A stretch of 64,000 nucleotides of DNA, from positions 1 to 64,000 of the forward strand of contig CBINFS010000008.1 in assembly GCA_966250015.1 (NCBI GenBank), written 5' to 3'. Positions 18,979 through 28,756 of this stretch are shown piece after piece. The stretch's first letter is position 1, and each line of letters opens with the position of its first letter. Source of the DNA: CBINFS01 sp966250015 (GTDB lineage: Bacteria > Bacteroidota > Rhodothermia > Rhodothermales > DASSAV01). The notes under the pieces were generated by a model. The model was not told the origin of the DNA and did no database searches. It saw only the letters and a program-made list of their open reading frames with translations. A program made the translations under genes and the position numbers.

Positions 18979-20520
18979 CTATTGAGGTGGCGTTGCCCAC
19001 ACCGGGACCGTACCCGGCTCGACGTCGAAGACGGGGATCACGAGCGTGTACGTAAGCACGGTGATCAGCACGATGAACAGGAAGTTCAGCCAGATGCCTG
19101 CCCGCGCCATCTGAGGGATGGTCAGCGCACCGCTTCCGTAAACGATGGCATTGGGCGGCGTCGCCACCGGTAACATGAACGCGCAGCTCGCGCCCAAGAC
19201 GGTGGGTATCGCCAGTAGCAACGGATTTTGCCCGATCCCCACCGACACTGCCGCCACGATCGGCAGAAATGCGGCGGCGGTCGCCGTATTGCTCGTAAGC
19301 TCGGTCAGGAAGACGATCAGAATCAAAACCGCCACCACGACGAGCACGAGCGGCCACGTGCTGATGCCACTCAACCCGCTCCCGATCCAGGCTGCGAGCC
19401 CCGTGTTCTGAATGGCGGCCGCGAGCGAGAGTCCACCGCCGAACAGTATCAGGACCCCCCACGGCAACCGCTCCGCCGTGCGCCAGTCCAGCACGAACTC
19501 CCCTTTCGTCGCGTTTACGGGGAGCAGAAAGAGCACGACGGCCCCAAACATCGCGATACTTGTGTCGCTCATGCCGGGCATCAATCCCGATAGCAGCGGC
19601 CTGAAGATCCACAGGAACGCCACCATCCCGAAGACGAGCGCCACCATCACCTCCGGCTTCGTGATGCGTCCCATTTGCCTGAGCTCGCCGTCGAGCACCG
19701 CTCGCCCGCCCGGCAGCTCCCTCATGCGAACCGGGAATAGCACGCGGGTGAGCACCCAATACGTTGCCGCCAGACCTACGACCATCAGCGGCACCCCTAC
19801 GATCATCCACTGAACGAAGCTGATCCGATAGCCGTACGTTTCGTCGAGAAAACCGGCCAGGAGGGCATTCGTGGGTGTGCCGATGAGCGTCGCCATCCCC
19901 CCAATGCTCGCGCTGTAAGCAATCGTCAGAAGGATGGCTATCGAGAAGTTCTTACGATCGTACACGTCCGATTCCTTCGAACCAGCCTCAGGCACGAGCT
20001 CGATGATCGATAACGCAATCGGAAGCATCATCAAGGAGGTGGCCGTGTTGCTCACCCACATGCTGAGAAACGCCGTCGATACCATAAACCCGGCGACGAT
20101 CGACGTCGGTTTTGTACCGATGGCGTGGATGATGCTGAGCGCGATCCTGCGGTGCAGACCCCACTTCTGCATCGCCTGCGCGATGACAAAGCCCCCCAGA
20201 AACAGGAAAATCAACGGGTTGGCGTAAGGCTCCGCCGCGCCTCCTATGTCGGCTACACCGAGCAAGGGAAACAGCACGAGCGGAAGAAAGGCCGTCACGG
20301 CGATCGGGACCGCCTCCGTGATCCACCATGCCCCCATGAACACTGCCACCGCCGCGGTCCGCCACCCCGCAAGCGACAGGCCTTCTGGGACCGGGAGAAG
20401 TAGAATCAAAACGAACAGGACCATCCCGCCGAGCATCCCTACCAGCCGGTACCGCTCGGCTCCCTCGACCAGAAAGGTCCGAATGACTTGCTTTCTTTGG
20501 CTTTCACGTGGTGACTTCAA
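18979..20520 (-). CDS. SLC13/DASS divalent anion:Na+ symporter
   Basis: A 513-residue membrane protein. It has the two Ser-Asn-Thr motifs of the DASS family (WVSNTATSLMMLP in the first half and LTSNTATAAAFLP in the second), which form the sodium and substrate sites. WITEAVPIAVTAFLPLVLFP and ATPPNAIVYGSG are also diagnostic. The family carries C4-dicarboxylates, citrate or sulfate into the cytoplasm with sodium. Cargo cannot be decided, but a dicarboxylate fits a heterotroph with an Rnf-type ion pump. It is probably first in a two-gene transporter unit with the GntP permease. Confidence 0.92.
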   Translation of the reverse strand: MKSPRESQRKQVIRTFLVEGAERYRLVGMLGGMVLFVLILLLPVPEGLSLAGWRTAAVAVFMGAWWITEAVPIAVTAFLPLVLFPLLGVADIGGAAEPYANPLIFLFLGGFVIAQAMQKWGLHRRIALSIIHAIGTKPTSIVAGFMVSTAFLSMWVSNTATSLMMLPIALSIIELVPEAGSKESDVYDRKNFSIAILLTIAYSASIGGMATLIGTPTNALLAGFLDETYGYRISFVQWMIVGVPLMVVGLAATYWVLTRVLFPVRMRELPGGRAVLDGELRQMGRITKPEVMVALVFGMVAFLWIFRPLLSGLMPGMSDTSIAMFGAVVLFLLPVNATKGEFVLDWRTAERLPWGVLILFGGGLSLAAAIQNTGLAAWIGSGLSGISTWPLVLVVVAVLILIVFLTELTSNTATAAAFLPIVAAVSVGIGQNPLLLAIPTVLGASCAFMLPVATPPNAIVYGSGALTIPQMARAGIWLNFLFIVLITVLTYTLVIPVFDVEPGTVPVWATPPQ

Positions 20521-20770
20521 ATCGGGTACGGACTTGCTCGCTGGTGGCGCATGCCAATCGGAATAAGATCAATCGACTCAGGCCTACCCCCTTGTAGACC
20601 GGCAGTCGAACTAAGCACAGTGTAGTGCGGTACACGTACATCGAAGCCTGTAGCAAGCTTGGCATCGATTGTTTAAAATCGGTCCAAGATACTGCAAGAC
20701 GCCAGCTGACCGTATAGGCGTTTCCGGCACCCCGTACCATAGTGATAGGAGCAAAAAAGCCTGTCCGATC

Positions 20771-21175
20771 ATGAAATATCTTTTCACACTCATGCTGCTC
20801 CTCGCGGGCGCCGGCTGTAGGCAGGAAAACCCGACATACGTTTCGTCTCAAGGCAACGACACGGCTAGCCCGTCTTGGGTCAATCGCGTTTGGATTCGGA
20901 CGGACTCGACGGGTTTACCCGGTGTGATGCGCATTTTCCTGGAAGATGGCACGCTTATCATGGATTCGTGCTGGGAGACGTACCGGCTCGCCAGATGGCA
21001 GGTTGCCAACGGCGACACCGTCACGTGGCAGGAGGACACCGCCACCATCGAAGCCATGCTGGAAATGCCGGTGCCAGACGAGCTCCGGATGCACCTCTTC
21101 CTGGGTGGTGACACGCTCGTCGAAAATTACCGAACGGCCGACGTGCCCTACGTCTGCCCGGACATGGTCCGATGA
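20771..21175 (+). CDS. Small lipoprotein of unknown function
   Basis: A 134-residue lipoprotein. The ATG at 20771 gives a short classic signal (KYLFTLMLLLAGAGC) with lipobox AGAGC; upstream in-frame sequence has no signal character. The mature part is short, with a lipocalin-like run of strands (RIFLEDGTLIMDSCWETY, LARWQVANGDTVTW). Two cysteines in the mature part (in DSCWE and YVCPD) could form a disulfide. I do not recognise a named family. Confidence 0.75.
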   Translation: MKYLFTLMLLLAGAGCRQENPTYVSSQGNDTASPSWVNRVWIRTDSTGLPGVMRIFLEDGTLIMDSCWETYRLARWQVANGDTVTWQEDTATIEAMLEMPVPDELRMHLFLGGDTLVENYRTADVPYVCPDMVR

Positions 21176-21323
21176 TGGCAAGCGGCAATTAAGCTCAGGG
21201 TAAAAAACCACTTGTTTTTCGACGATCACAACACCGTTCTACACACCAACTGAACCGGGATAAGGTGGGACCGGTTTAACCTGAAGGGGAAAGCAAGGGA
21301 AAGACAAAACGGATGATATCGAG

Positions 21324-21833
21324 ATGGTATTCTACCCCGAAACGAATCTCACGTACGCGCAATTCCTCGAGAGCCTGAACGATTTGCTCGGCGCCTCGGG
21401 TATTCGTCCTATAAAGCCTTTTTCGCCACGGATTATCCTTGGTTCGGCTGTCCGAAAGGAGGCAGTAGACGGTACAGGCACAATAGAAGTGTCGCCCCGT
21501 ATCGGGCGGGTCGTCGATTTCGTCGACGAACACCTCGACCAACCGCTCAACCTCGACCGGCTGGCCGAGGAGGCGAACCTCAGCAAATACCACTTCCTGC
21601 GCCTTTTCCGCGAAGAGGTCGGGCAAACGCCGTGGGCGTACGTTCGCGATCTACGGATCAAAAAGGCAAAACGGCTGCTCGAGCAGGGAGTCCCACCGGC
21701 TGAAGCGGCGGTCGAAGCCGGCTTCTTCGATCAAAGCCACCTCACGAAAGCATTCAAAGAATCCGAAGGGACAACGCCCCGCGAGTACCAGGACGATTTT
21801 TTCCGAAACGGGCGCAAGGATTTACAAGAGTAA
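21324..21833 (+). CDS. AraC-family transcriptional regulator
   Basis: A 169-residue regulator. Residues about 60-165 form the twin helix-turn-helix of AraC/XylS proteins: LNLDRLAEEANLSKYHFLRL, then VGQTPWAYVRDLRIKKAKRL, and the second helix pair AAVEAGFFDQSHLTKAFK with TTPREYQ. The N-terminal 55 residues are too short for a sugar-binding cupin, so any effector domain is minimal. It is followed 61 nt later by the variant ClpP gene, which it may regulate; that is inference from position only. Confidence 0.88.
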   Translation: MVFYPETNLTYAQFLESLNDLLGASGIRPIKPFSPRIILGSAVRKEAVDGTGTIEVSPRIGRVVDFVDEHLDQPLNLDRLAEEANLSKYHFLRLFREEVGQTPWAYVRDLRIKKAKRLLEQGVPPAEAAVEAGFFDQSHLTKAFKESEGTTPREYQDDFFRNGRKDLQE

Positions 21834-21894
21834 ACAGTTGCCGGGTGTTTACTTGTCGTGTGAAGTATGACAAAGTTTATGGAACGACAAGACC

Positions 21895-22464
21895 ATGGAA
21901 ACACTCCAGGAACAGCTTATACATACGTCCGTCGCGAACCGCCTCTTCAAGGCACGAACGGTCATCATCAGCGGTGAAATCAACCAGGACCTCGCGGGTA
22001 GAGTCGTGTCGGAGCTGATGGCAATGGCGGCCGATTCGGATCAGCCGATCACGGTGATCATAAACTCACAGGGCGGGCACGTGGAGTCCGGCGACACTAT
22101 TCACGACGTCATCCGGTACATCAAGCCGCGGGTGCTGATGCTGGGTACGGGCTGGGTAGCCAGCGCCGCGGCATTCATATACGTCGCAGTCCCGGTGGAG
22201 GACCGCTTCTGCCTGCCCAATACGCGCTTTCTCCTTCACCAGCCCGCTGGCGCCATCCAGGGCAGCGGGAGCGAGGTAGCCATAGAGGCCGAGCAGATCA
22301 TCAAAATGCGCGACCGGGTCAATCGGGTCTTCGCCCGCCAGACGGGCCAGCCTCTGGAACGAATCCAGCAAGACACCAATCGCAACTTCTGGCTGACGGC
22401 TGAAAACGCAGTCGAGTACGGCCTCGTCGGACAAATAATCGAAAGCGTACACGAGTTGAAGTAG
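21895..22464 (+). CDS. ClpP-like protease with Ser-His-Asn triad
   Basis: A 189-residue ClpP-fold peptidase. It aligns with ClpP through INSQGGHVESGDTIHD, the nucleophile region GTGWVASAAAF (Ser90), RFLLHQPAG (His115) and the C-terminal TAENAVEYGLV. The third catalytic position, Asp in the ERDRF motif of E. coli ClpP, is Asn164 here (TNRNFW). Listeria ClpP1 has the same kind of Asp-to-Asn exchange and has low intrinsic activity, so this copy may need a partner ClpP or be weakly active. No Clp ATPase gene lies nearby. The downstream P-loop gene starts 10 nt after its stop. Confidence 0.85.
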   Translation: METLQEQLIHTSVANRLFKARTVIISGEINQDLAGRVVSELMAMAADSDQPITVIINSQGGHVESGDTIHDVIRYIKPRVLMLGTGWVASAAAFIYVAVPVEDRFCLPNTRFLLHQPAGAIQGSGSEVAIEAEQIIKMRDRVNRVFARQTGQPLERIQQDTNRNFWLTAENAVEYGLVGQIIESVHELK

Positions 22465-22473
22465 ACATCATCA

Positions 22474-23016
22474 ATGCTGATCCTGTTGATCGGTCCAAAA
22501 GGGAGCGGCAAAAGTCACGTCGGCCGACTCCTCGAATCTGCCCTGGGCTTGCACTTTTTCCAAGTCGAACCGCTCTGGATGAAGTACTACGAGGACTGTA
22601 AGAATGAAGGGCGAGACCCTGTGATCAGCGAAGGAGTTGCCAGAATACACCCAAAAATTAAAGAATCACTTCGCGAACACCAGCACGTCTGCGTCGAAAC
22701 AGTCGGCGCGAGCAAGGAGATACTCGACGATTTGCTTCACCTCGATAGTCAATCGCCTCCACTCCTGGTGAGGGTAGACGCGCCCTTATCGCTGTGCCTG
22801 GTAAGGATCGAATCGAGAGATCCGAGGCAACAAATCCCCTCCAACCTCGACACCATTTACAAATCCTACGAGCTAAGCCGGCGCATCGAGTTGCCTTTCG
22901 ACATCGTCCTGCAGAACGCGTTCCTGACCCCGGACCAGATCCTCGAACCGTTCAAAAAGGTCCTGTTGCCAGGTAACGTGCGTCAATACGATCGTCGTTT
23001 TGATCCAGGCAACTGA
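22474..23016 (+). CDS. P-loop kinase-like ATP-binding protein
   Basis: A 180-residue protein that starts directly with a P-loop, LILLIGPKGSGKSHVG (GPKGSGKS at 7-14), typical of adenylate/shikimate-kinase-like small-molecule kinases. VRVDAPLSLCLVRIESRDPR looks like the LID/arginine region. No substrate-specific motif is recognised. It lies only 10 nt after the ClpP-like gene, so the two are likely co-transcribed. Confidence 0.72.
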   Translation: MLILLIGPKGSGKSHVGRLLESALGLHFFQVEPLWMKYYEDCKNEGRDPVISEGVARIHPKIKESLREHQHVCVETVGASKEILDDLLHLDSQSPPLLVRVDAPLSLCLVRIESRDPRQQIPSNLDTIYKSYELSRRIELPFDIVLQNAFLTPDQILEPFKKVLLPGNVRQYDRRFDPGN

Positions 23017-23294
23017 GTTCAATACGTTTCGACCTACATATTCAGCCACGTATTGACGGACGTTTTTTTGCTCCGGCGGTGCGGTAAAACCGTACCGTCA
23101 ACGCAATCCAAAAAGCGTTTGCGGTGGATTAACAGGCTGAGTCTTCGTGATTTAATTCACCGTGGCTGCTCACCTGATTTACAATTCTTGTCGGACGGAT
23201 CTGAGCTTTTTGGTATTGGATGGCCTTTACGGCAGGACGTGTAGGAATGCGAGCCAGAATTGTGCGTCCTTTCCACCCTTATCCTGGTACCCCA

Positions 23295-23906
23295 ATGTCG
23301 AGCAATACGAAGATCCAAGCGCAGCTTTTCACGTCCCTCGCAGCTATTGTGTTTTTGTGTACCATCGGATGCCAGTCGCCTCAACCCGCCGAACAGGTTG
23401 CCGTCGCGTCCACCGCTCCGGAAGCCAACAGAATCGAACGAGGACAATACCTTGTCAACACCTCGGGCTGCCACGACTGCCACACCCCCTGGAAAATGGG
23501 TGAAAATGGGCCGGAGCCGGACATGGCGAAGATGCTTTCAGGCCACCCGGCAGACTACAAGGTTCCGGCTGCCCCCGCTCTCTCTTTTGAAACATGGATA
23601 ATCGCGGCAGCACCAACCAATACCGCATGGACCGGTCCGTGGGGCACGGCGTACACGATCAACCTGACGTCGGACGCCGAAACCGGCATCGGTTCGTGGA
23701 CCGAAGACATGTTCATTCGGGCCATCAGAACGGGCAAACACCTGGGCGTGGCGGACGCCCGCCCCATCATGCCGCCCATGCCGTGGCCAGCCTACAGGAA
23801 CTTTACGGACGAGGATCTGAAGGCCATTTTCGCGTACCTCCAGTCCGTCCCACCTATCCGAAACAAGGCGCCGGAATTTGAACCCGCAGCGACGATGTCA
23901 AACTGA
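23295..23906 (+). CDS. Cytochrome c lipoprotein
   Basis: A 203-residue exported monoheme cytochrome. The ATG at 23295 gives a signal with lipobox TIGC (Cys26). Heme c is bound by Cys59-x-x-Cys62-His63 in SGCHDCH. The distal ligand is probably a methionine in the MPPMPWPAY segment before the last helix (TDEDLKAIFAYLQSVPPIRN), which is typical of class I cytochromes. It should sit in the periplasm, anchored by lipid. It indicates a respiratory chain beside the anaerobic-type PFOR/Rnf system. No oxidase gene is next to it. Confidence 0.85.
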   Translation: MSSNTKIQAQLFTSLAAIVFLCTIGCQSPQPAEQVAVASTAPEANRIERGQYLVNTSGCHDCHTPWKMGENGPEPDMAKMLSGHPADYKVPAAPALSFETWIIAAAPTNTAWTGPWGTAYTINLTSDAETGIGSWTEDMFIRAIRTGKHLGVADARPIMPPMPWPAYRNFTDEDLKAIFAYLQSVPPIRNKAPEFEPAATMSN

Positions 23907-23923
23907 GCTCGCCGCCTGCGACT

Positions 23924-25231
23924 TTATTTGGTCAGGTGCCCGATCAGAAAGTCCATGATGCGGTCCCACTGCTCCGGATAGGTCCAGTGCCCGGTTTCGT
24001 GGATTATGAATAGCTCCTTGGGGCTTGAAATGACGTTGTACGCGGCGTGCATCGAAGTCGGCGGGCACACTGTGTCGTTGAAGCCCCATGTGTAGAAGCC
24101 CGGAACGTCGAGCATTCGCGCGAAATTGACCACGTCGAAATAACGGACCGTCTCCACGTGTTTTGGGTCGGAACCGACGGTATTGTCGTTCCACGGGGCA
24201 AACAGGTGTGGCCAACCACCGGCCCTCCCGTGTAAAAACCCCTCGTGATCACTCAATGCCGGGTGGACGGCAGCCAGCGCGTCGATGCGCTCGTCGAGCG
24301 CCGCCGTGATGATCGAGAGGGCGCCTCCCTGGCTTCCGCCGTATACGGCGTAGTTTTCGCCGTCGTATTCCGGCATGGTAGCGATGAAATCGCCCGCTCG
24401 AACGGCTCCGAGGATCACACGACGATAGTAATAGGCATCACGCGATTGGATACCGGACGTCCAGTAGTTGGTCAGGGCGCCGCTCGCCAGGTTCTGGTAA
24501 ACCACAGGATCGAGATCCACCGGAATCCCATGGATCCCGATGGTAAGGTGGATCACGCCTCTCCGGGCGGCATCGATGTTGGCCGTATACGGCCGTACGC
24601 CAGCGCCGGGCACGCTGAGGATCGCCGGATACTTACCGGGTGCAGCCGGCACGGAGAGCATACCGTAAATCCGGCTGCCCCGCTTTTCATTCTGAAAGGA
24701 GACGTGATATACCTTAACGTCGCTCGTTGACGCATCCGGCAGATACGTCATGGTCGGCTGGAGCGGTACGTTGCGAGCCTCCTCGAGAGCCGCCTTCCAG
24801 AACGCCTCGAAGTCCTCAGGCATCAGGGTGGCCGGCTCGATCTCATCTGGTGCAAAACCGGCAGTCCCGTATCCTCGATAGGTCCTGCCTTCGTATTCAA
24901 CCGTGACGGTCATCCGAATGAAGCCGGGCGCGTTGAGGGTGCCTCCATCGACGACGGCGCGGCCGTCCTTCAACTCGATCACCCCCTCCGAAGCCGGCGG
25001 CATCAACTCGGGTCCGACTTCGTACCGCACCGTTGCGCCTTCAACAGGGTGCCCCGCCCGCAATACCGACACGCTAAACCTTGCCGTTTCTCCCAACTCA
25101 TACGTCCAATCCGCATGATCCGGGGTGACCGACACATCGATGTATGATCGGTTCAGCTGTTGTGCGTAGAGTGAACCGACGAAGAACAGCGCAAGAAAGA
25201 GGGGGCTCGTCGAAAGAAAGATCCTCTTCAT
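23924..25231 (-). CDS. Acetylxylan esterase-like alpha/beta hydrolase (CE7)
   Basis: A 435-residue secreted esterase. A signal peptide ends near LYAQQ. Residues about 30-130 form an Ig-like N-terminal domain; the CE7/AXE1-type alpha/beta hydrolase follows. The nucleophile is Ser300 in VYGGSQGGALS. Asp386 in GFNDTVCPP and His415 in HETGHW complete the triad. The family removes acetyl groups from xylan or other glycans and from small acetyl esters. It lies 45 nt downstream of the GH26 mannanase on the same strand, suggesting joint deacetylation and cleavage of an acetylated mannan. Confidence 0.87.
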   Translation of the reverse strand: MKRIFLSTSPLFLALFFVGSLYAQQLNRSYIDVSVTPDHADWTYELGETARFSVSVLRAGHPVEGATVRYEVGPELMPPASEGVIELKDGRAVVDGGTLNAPGFIRMTVTVEYEGRTYRGYGTAGFAPDEIEPATLMPEDFEAFWKAALEEARNVPLQPTMTYLPDASTSDVKVYHVSFQNEKRGSRIYGMLSVPAAPGKYPAILSVPGAGVRPYTANIDAARRGVIHLTIGIHGIPVDLDPVVYQNLASGALTNYWTSGIQSRDAYYYRRVILGAVRAGDFIATMPEYDGENYAVYGGSQGGALSIITAALDERIDALAAVHPALSDHEGFLHGRAGGWPHLFAPWNDNTVGSDPKHVETVRYFDVVNFARMLDVPGFYTWGFNDTVCPPTSMHAAYNVISSPKELFIIHETGHWTYPEQWDRIMDFLIGHLTK

Positions 25232-25276
25232 AGTGATTGCTCGAATACTGCCGCAATTCGTGTTTTTTAATGAAGA

Positions 25277-26956
25277 TTATGGAATGTAGACGACGGTCCG
25301 GTGGACCACCTGCTCTCCTACCCTGATGCGCACGAGATAAACGCCTGCCACGGGACCCGGAGTGATCGTCGTTTCCAGGGTTCCGGCGGGTTGATACCCA
25401 ACGGGGACTGCATGTACACGCCGACCCAGAAGGTCGAATACCTCCACGTCCACTTTGGTGGGGTACGGGACCGAAAGCCGTAAGGTAGCGGGACCGCTGG
25501 TTGGATTGGGGTGGATCGTGGCCACGAGCTCGGATTCAGGTATTTCGTCTTCCGTTGACAACTCTATGGCGCGCCAGTCAGGCAGCTCGTCACGGGTGAT
25601 CACGACGTCTCGCTCGTAGACCTGACGAATGTAAACAGGATCGATGTCACGGATAAAGCTGTCGGTCCAGGGCGAGAACCAACTCCACCAGATTCCGTAA
25701 CTGGTAATTACCGCAGGATCGGGAAGCGTCCCGGTTTCCGTGAGGGCAATCATTCTCCGGTCGCCATAGTAGTCCTTTAGCTCGTTCCAGTCGCTCAGCA
25801 TGGTGGCTGCGGGATCGTTCGCATAAACGTCGCGCCCCACGATGTCGACGTACTCGTCACCCGGATACCAGTCGAATGCCCCGGGCTCGTGTGTGTACAC
25901 CCAGATCAGATTGTGAATGCCGTGAACGTTGACGATCCGATCGTACATCAGCCTCCAGAGCTGCACGAAGGGCTCGGGTCCTCTGGCGCCCCACCAGAAC
26001 CACCCGCCGGCCGCTTCGTGCAACGGTCGCCAGAGCAACGGTATGTCGGCATCCTGAAATTTCTTGAGCTGAACGGCAATCGCATCGATGTCGCGCAGCA
26101 GCAAGTGGTATCGTTCCGACGTCGTATCGCTCAGCGCTTCGGCAAAGTTGAACGTAGTGGCCGTGGTATAAAAACCGCGCCACCAGGGTTGCGCCTGGGT
26201 ATTGAGAAGGTCGGTGGGCGCATTCCAGTGCCACATCAGGGCAATGATGCCGTCCGTACCCGCCCACTCTATGAGATCTGTCACGGAAGCGTAATTCGAG
26301 CTGTTTTCCGGGTTTGATCCGTGCTCGATCCTCGAAGGCGAATACTCGATCAGGTCACCTCCGGCAATGGCAGGCTCCTTGCCCGTTATCTCACGGATGT
26401 ATTCCACTTCATGGAGCTCCTGCTGCCCGGAGAGAATGGCTTTCCCGTAAAGCTCTTTCAGCATTTGAAAAAGCTTACGTGCAGACGGTGTAGCCTGTGG
26501 GTCGGATAGTTGATAATTTGGAACCACAGGCGGCTCGTACGTGACCGGCACGAGCTTTAGATAGTCTACGTCGAACGGGCTGCTCGAGCCTCTTGGAAAT
26601 TCAATCGTGTGCGTACCGCCTGAGAAATAATGCTCGATCAGCGCCCTCTCGGCGAAAGACGATCCGGACCCTGTAATGGAGAAGCTGAAAAGCCTGCCAT
26701 CGATGATGACTTCATATTGCCGGATACGGCTTGACTGCGCGTAACCAAGTCGTATCGAATACAATCCGGCCTCGGCCTCAAACTCGAACCGGAGTGTATC
26801 CGAGGCTTCGTCAAAACCGGTGACGTATCCGGTGCCCGAGTATCCTTCCCTGCTCGAAGCGATTTCGACACCCTTCAGGATGGCATCCTCCGCTTCGAGC
26901 AATATCTCACCGGTGAGAGAGAAGGTCGTCAGTAGAAACGCAATAACAAGACTCAT
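25277..26956 (-). CDS. GH26 beta-mannanase with CBM35-like and T9SS domains
   Basis: A 559-residue secreted enzyme. After a signal peptide, residues about 18-140 look like a CBM35-type carbohydrate-binding module (EAEDA start, RLGYAQSS, DVDYLKLVPV end). The GH26 catalytic domain covers about 148-470, with acid/base Glu314 in WRPLHEAAGGWFWWG and nucleophile Glu407 in LTETGTLP. The last 80 residues are a T9SS sorting domain (IHPNPTSGPATLRLS, VFDLLGRRV, AGVYLVRIR). It should be exported to the surface and cut beta-1,4-mannan. It probably forms an operon with the CE7-like esterase. Confidence 0.93.
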   Translation of the reverse strand: MSLVIAFLLTTFSLTGEILLEAEDAILKGVEIASSREGYSGTGYVTGFDEASDTLRFEFEAEAGLYSIRLGYAQSSRIRQYEVIIDGRLFSFSITGSGSSFAERALIEHYFSGGTHTIEFPRGSSSPFDVDYLKLVPVTYEPPVVPNYQLSDPQATPSARKLFQMLKELYGKAILSGQQELHEVEYIREITGKEPAIAGGDLIEYSPSRIEHGSNPENSSNYASVTDLIEWAGTDGIIALMWHWNAPTDLLNTQAQPWWRGFYTTATTFNFAEALSDTTSERYHLLLRDIDAIAVQLKKFQDADIPLLWRPLHEAAGGWFWWGARGPEPFVQLWRLMYDRIVNVHGIHNLIWVYTHEPGAFDWYPGDEYVDIVGRDVYANDPAATMLSDWNELKDYYGDRRMIALTETGTLPDPAVITSYGIWWSWFSPWTDSFIRDIDPVYIRQVYERDVVITRDELPDWRAIELSTEDEIPESELVATIHPNPTSGPATLRLSVPYPTKVDVEVFDLLGRRVHAVPVGYQPAGTLETTITPGPVAGVYLVRIRVGEQVVHRTVVYIP

Positions 26957-27058
26957 TTTCTGCTATCCCCGGGGGCAAAAGTTGAGTTGATTACTTGTGC
27001 CGAAAGATCACTCGAAGAGCTATATAAGGAACAGCAGGTTTTTAATCAAATGTTTTGA

Positions 27059-28756
27059 TTAATGATATATCTCCGCAAACTCGTGGCGTTGCTCGGGTCC
27101 CCCGAGCAGAACCAGCTCCGCGCCTGGCAAAAAGCGCGTGTGTGCAGGGGGATTGCCAATGAAGGTTCCGTTTTGTTGTATGCCGAGGACGATAAGACCG
27201 GTACGCGAACCGATCGCACTTTCCGCCAGCGTTTTGCCCTTCAACGAGGCAGGTAGGGGTACGCTGAAAAGGTCGAATCCTTCTCCGAGAACCATGAGCT
27301 GCTTTCCGTGCAAAATCGCCATTACCGAGGCGGCTCCCAGGGTCGCATAGCTGAGGACGAAATCGGCTCCGGCACGATGGATCGATTCGACGTTGCGTTC
27401 GTGTGAAACCCTGCTGACGATCCGCAGGTCGGGATTCAAACGGCGGCAATAAGAGGAAAGAAAAATGTTGACCGCGTCGTCGTGGGTCGTGATGATGAGA
27501 GACGGGGCCACGTCGAGGCCTGCTTTCTCGAGCACGTCATGATCGGCTGCATCCCCTTCGATTACCCTGTCGCACACGGCAGCGGCCTTTGCAGCCACGG
27601 CCGGATCGCGTTCGATCAGGTTGACCGGGATCTCCTTTTCCCTGAGTGCGCGTGCCGTTGCACGCCCAACCTTTCCTCCGCCGATGACGATGACCGGATT
27701 CGGGTTGTAGTCGTATATGAGGAGCAGCTCGTCCAGGCCGTCGAGCTGATCTGCCGTCCCCGTCACGATGGGCACGCTTTGATCCGTGAGCAATAGGTCA
27801 GGCCGTGCAGGATGCAGGCGTCCGCGCTCCCACACGGCGATGATGCTTACTCCCGTGATTTCCCGCAAACGCGTCTCCCGGATGGTTTTACCGGCAAGAG
27901 GCGTGTGCCGAACCGGAAGCTCGGCAATCTGTAGATCGCGATAGTGGCCGACTACGTGCGACTGCGCGTGCGAAGCAGCCACCCGGTTTGCCAGCTGTTC
28001 CCCTAACCACCTTTTCAGCGGCAAGACGTGCGTTGCCCCACTCAACTCCAGCACGTCGACCGAGGCGTCAGAGCCGGCAATGGCGACCAGGGGGACGTCC
28101 GGCGACACCTCGCGAACCGTTAGCGTAATACTCGTATTGACCGTGTCTACCGAATTCGCGAGCACCAAACGGGCATCGTTCACCCGTAACGCGCGATAGG
28201 TGTCCGGGCTGTCTATGTCACCCGTTACGATTGAGAGACCACTGTCTCGCAGTTGTGCTGCCCGAACGGGATCGGGCTCCAGTATGAAATACGGGATGTC
28301 TTCGTCCTTAAAACGCTCCGTCAATTCTTCGACCACCGTTTCATATGAACAAACAATGATGTGGCCACTGACGTCTTCTGGCACGCTACGCGGGGCGCGA
28401 AGATGGATCTGCGCTTCGAGCCACGGAGCATAAAAGTACCGGATAAACGCAAACGGAAGGACGATGAGAAGGAGCAAAACACCTGTGATCAGTACCAGAA
28501 TACTGAAAACCCTTCCCAGATCGCTCTCAAAGGTGATGTCGCCAAACCCGAGTGTGCTCATCACCGTCAAGACCCAGTAGAAACCCGTGACCCACGAATG
28601 CTGCCTCCCTTCATACAACATGATGAAGTGAAAAAGCACGGCAAATACCGTGATTACCAGGAAGAGAAACACGAGGAGGCGAATCAGCGACCGAACGTTC
28701 TGCCGGACGGTCCGATCGCTCAGGTAATAAGAGATTTGTGCGCTGATAAATTTCAT
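27059..28756 (-). CDS. Potassium channel with two RCK (TrkA) domains
   Basis: An inner-membrane channel of about 565 residues. Two transmembrane helices surround a pore loop with filter TLGFGD (about 68-73). The cytoplasmic part has two RCK units. The second has a proper nucleotide-binding motif (VIVIGGGKVGRATARAL) and a TrkA-C domain before the C-terminus (FSVPLPASLKGKTLAES). The first starts GHIIVCSYETVVEEL and has lost the GxGxxG glycines, so it probably cannot bind nucleotide in the usual way. The ATG at 28756 is preferred over a GTG two codons earlier. It would gate K+ flux in response to a ligand. Confidence 0.88.
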   Translation of the reverse strand: MKFISAQISYYLSDRTVRQNVRSLIRLLVFLFLVITVFAVLFHFIMLYEGRQHSWVTGFYWVLTVMSTLGFGDITFESDLGRVFSILVLITGVLLLLIVLPFAFIRYFYAPWLEAQIHLRAPRSVPEDVSGHIIVCSYETVVEELTERFKDEDIPYFILEPDPVRAAQLRDSGLSIVTGDIDSPDTYRALRVNDARLVLANSVDTVNTSITLTVREVSPDVPLVAIAGSDASVDVLELSGATHVLPLKRWLGEQLANRVAASHAQSHVVGHYRDLQIAELPVRHTPLAGKTIRETRLREITGVSIIAVWERGRLHPARPDLLLTDQSVPIVTGTADQLDGLDELLLIYDYNPNPVIVIGGGKVGRATARALREKEIPVNLIERDPAVAAKAAAVCDRVIEGDAADHDVLEKAGLDVAPSLIITTHDDAVNIFLSSYCRRLNPDLRIVSRVSHERNVESIHRAGADFVLSYATLGAASVMAILHGKQLMVLGEGFDLFSVPLPASLKGKTLAESAIGSRTGLIVLGIQQNGTFIGNPPAHTRFLPGAELVLLGGPEQRHEFAEIYH

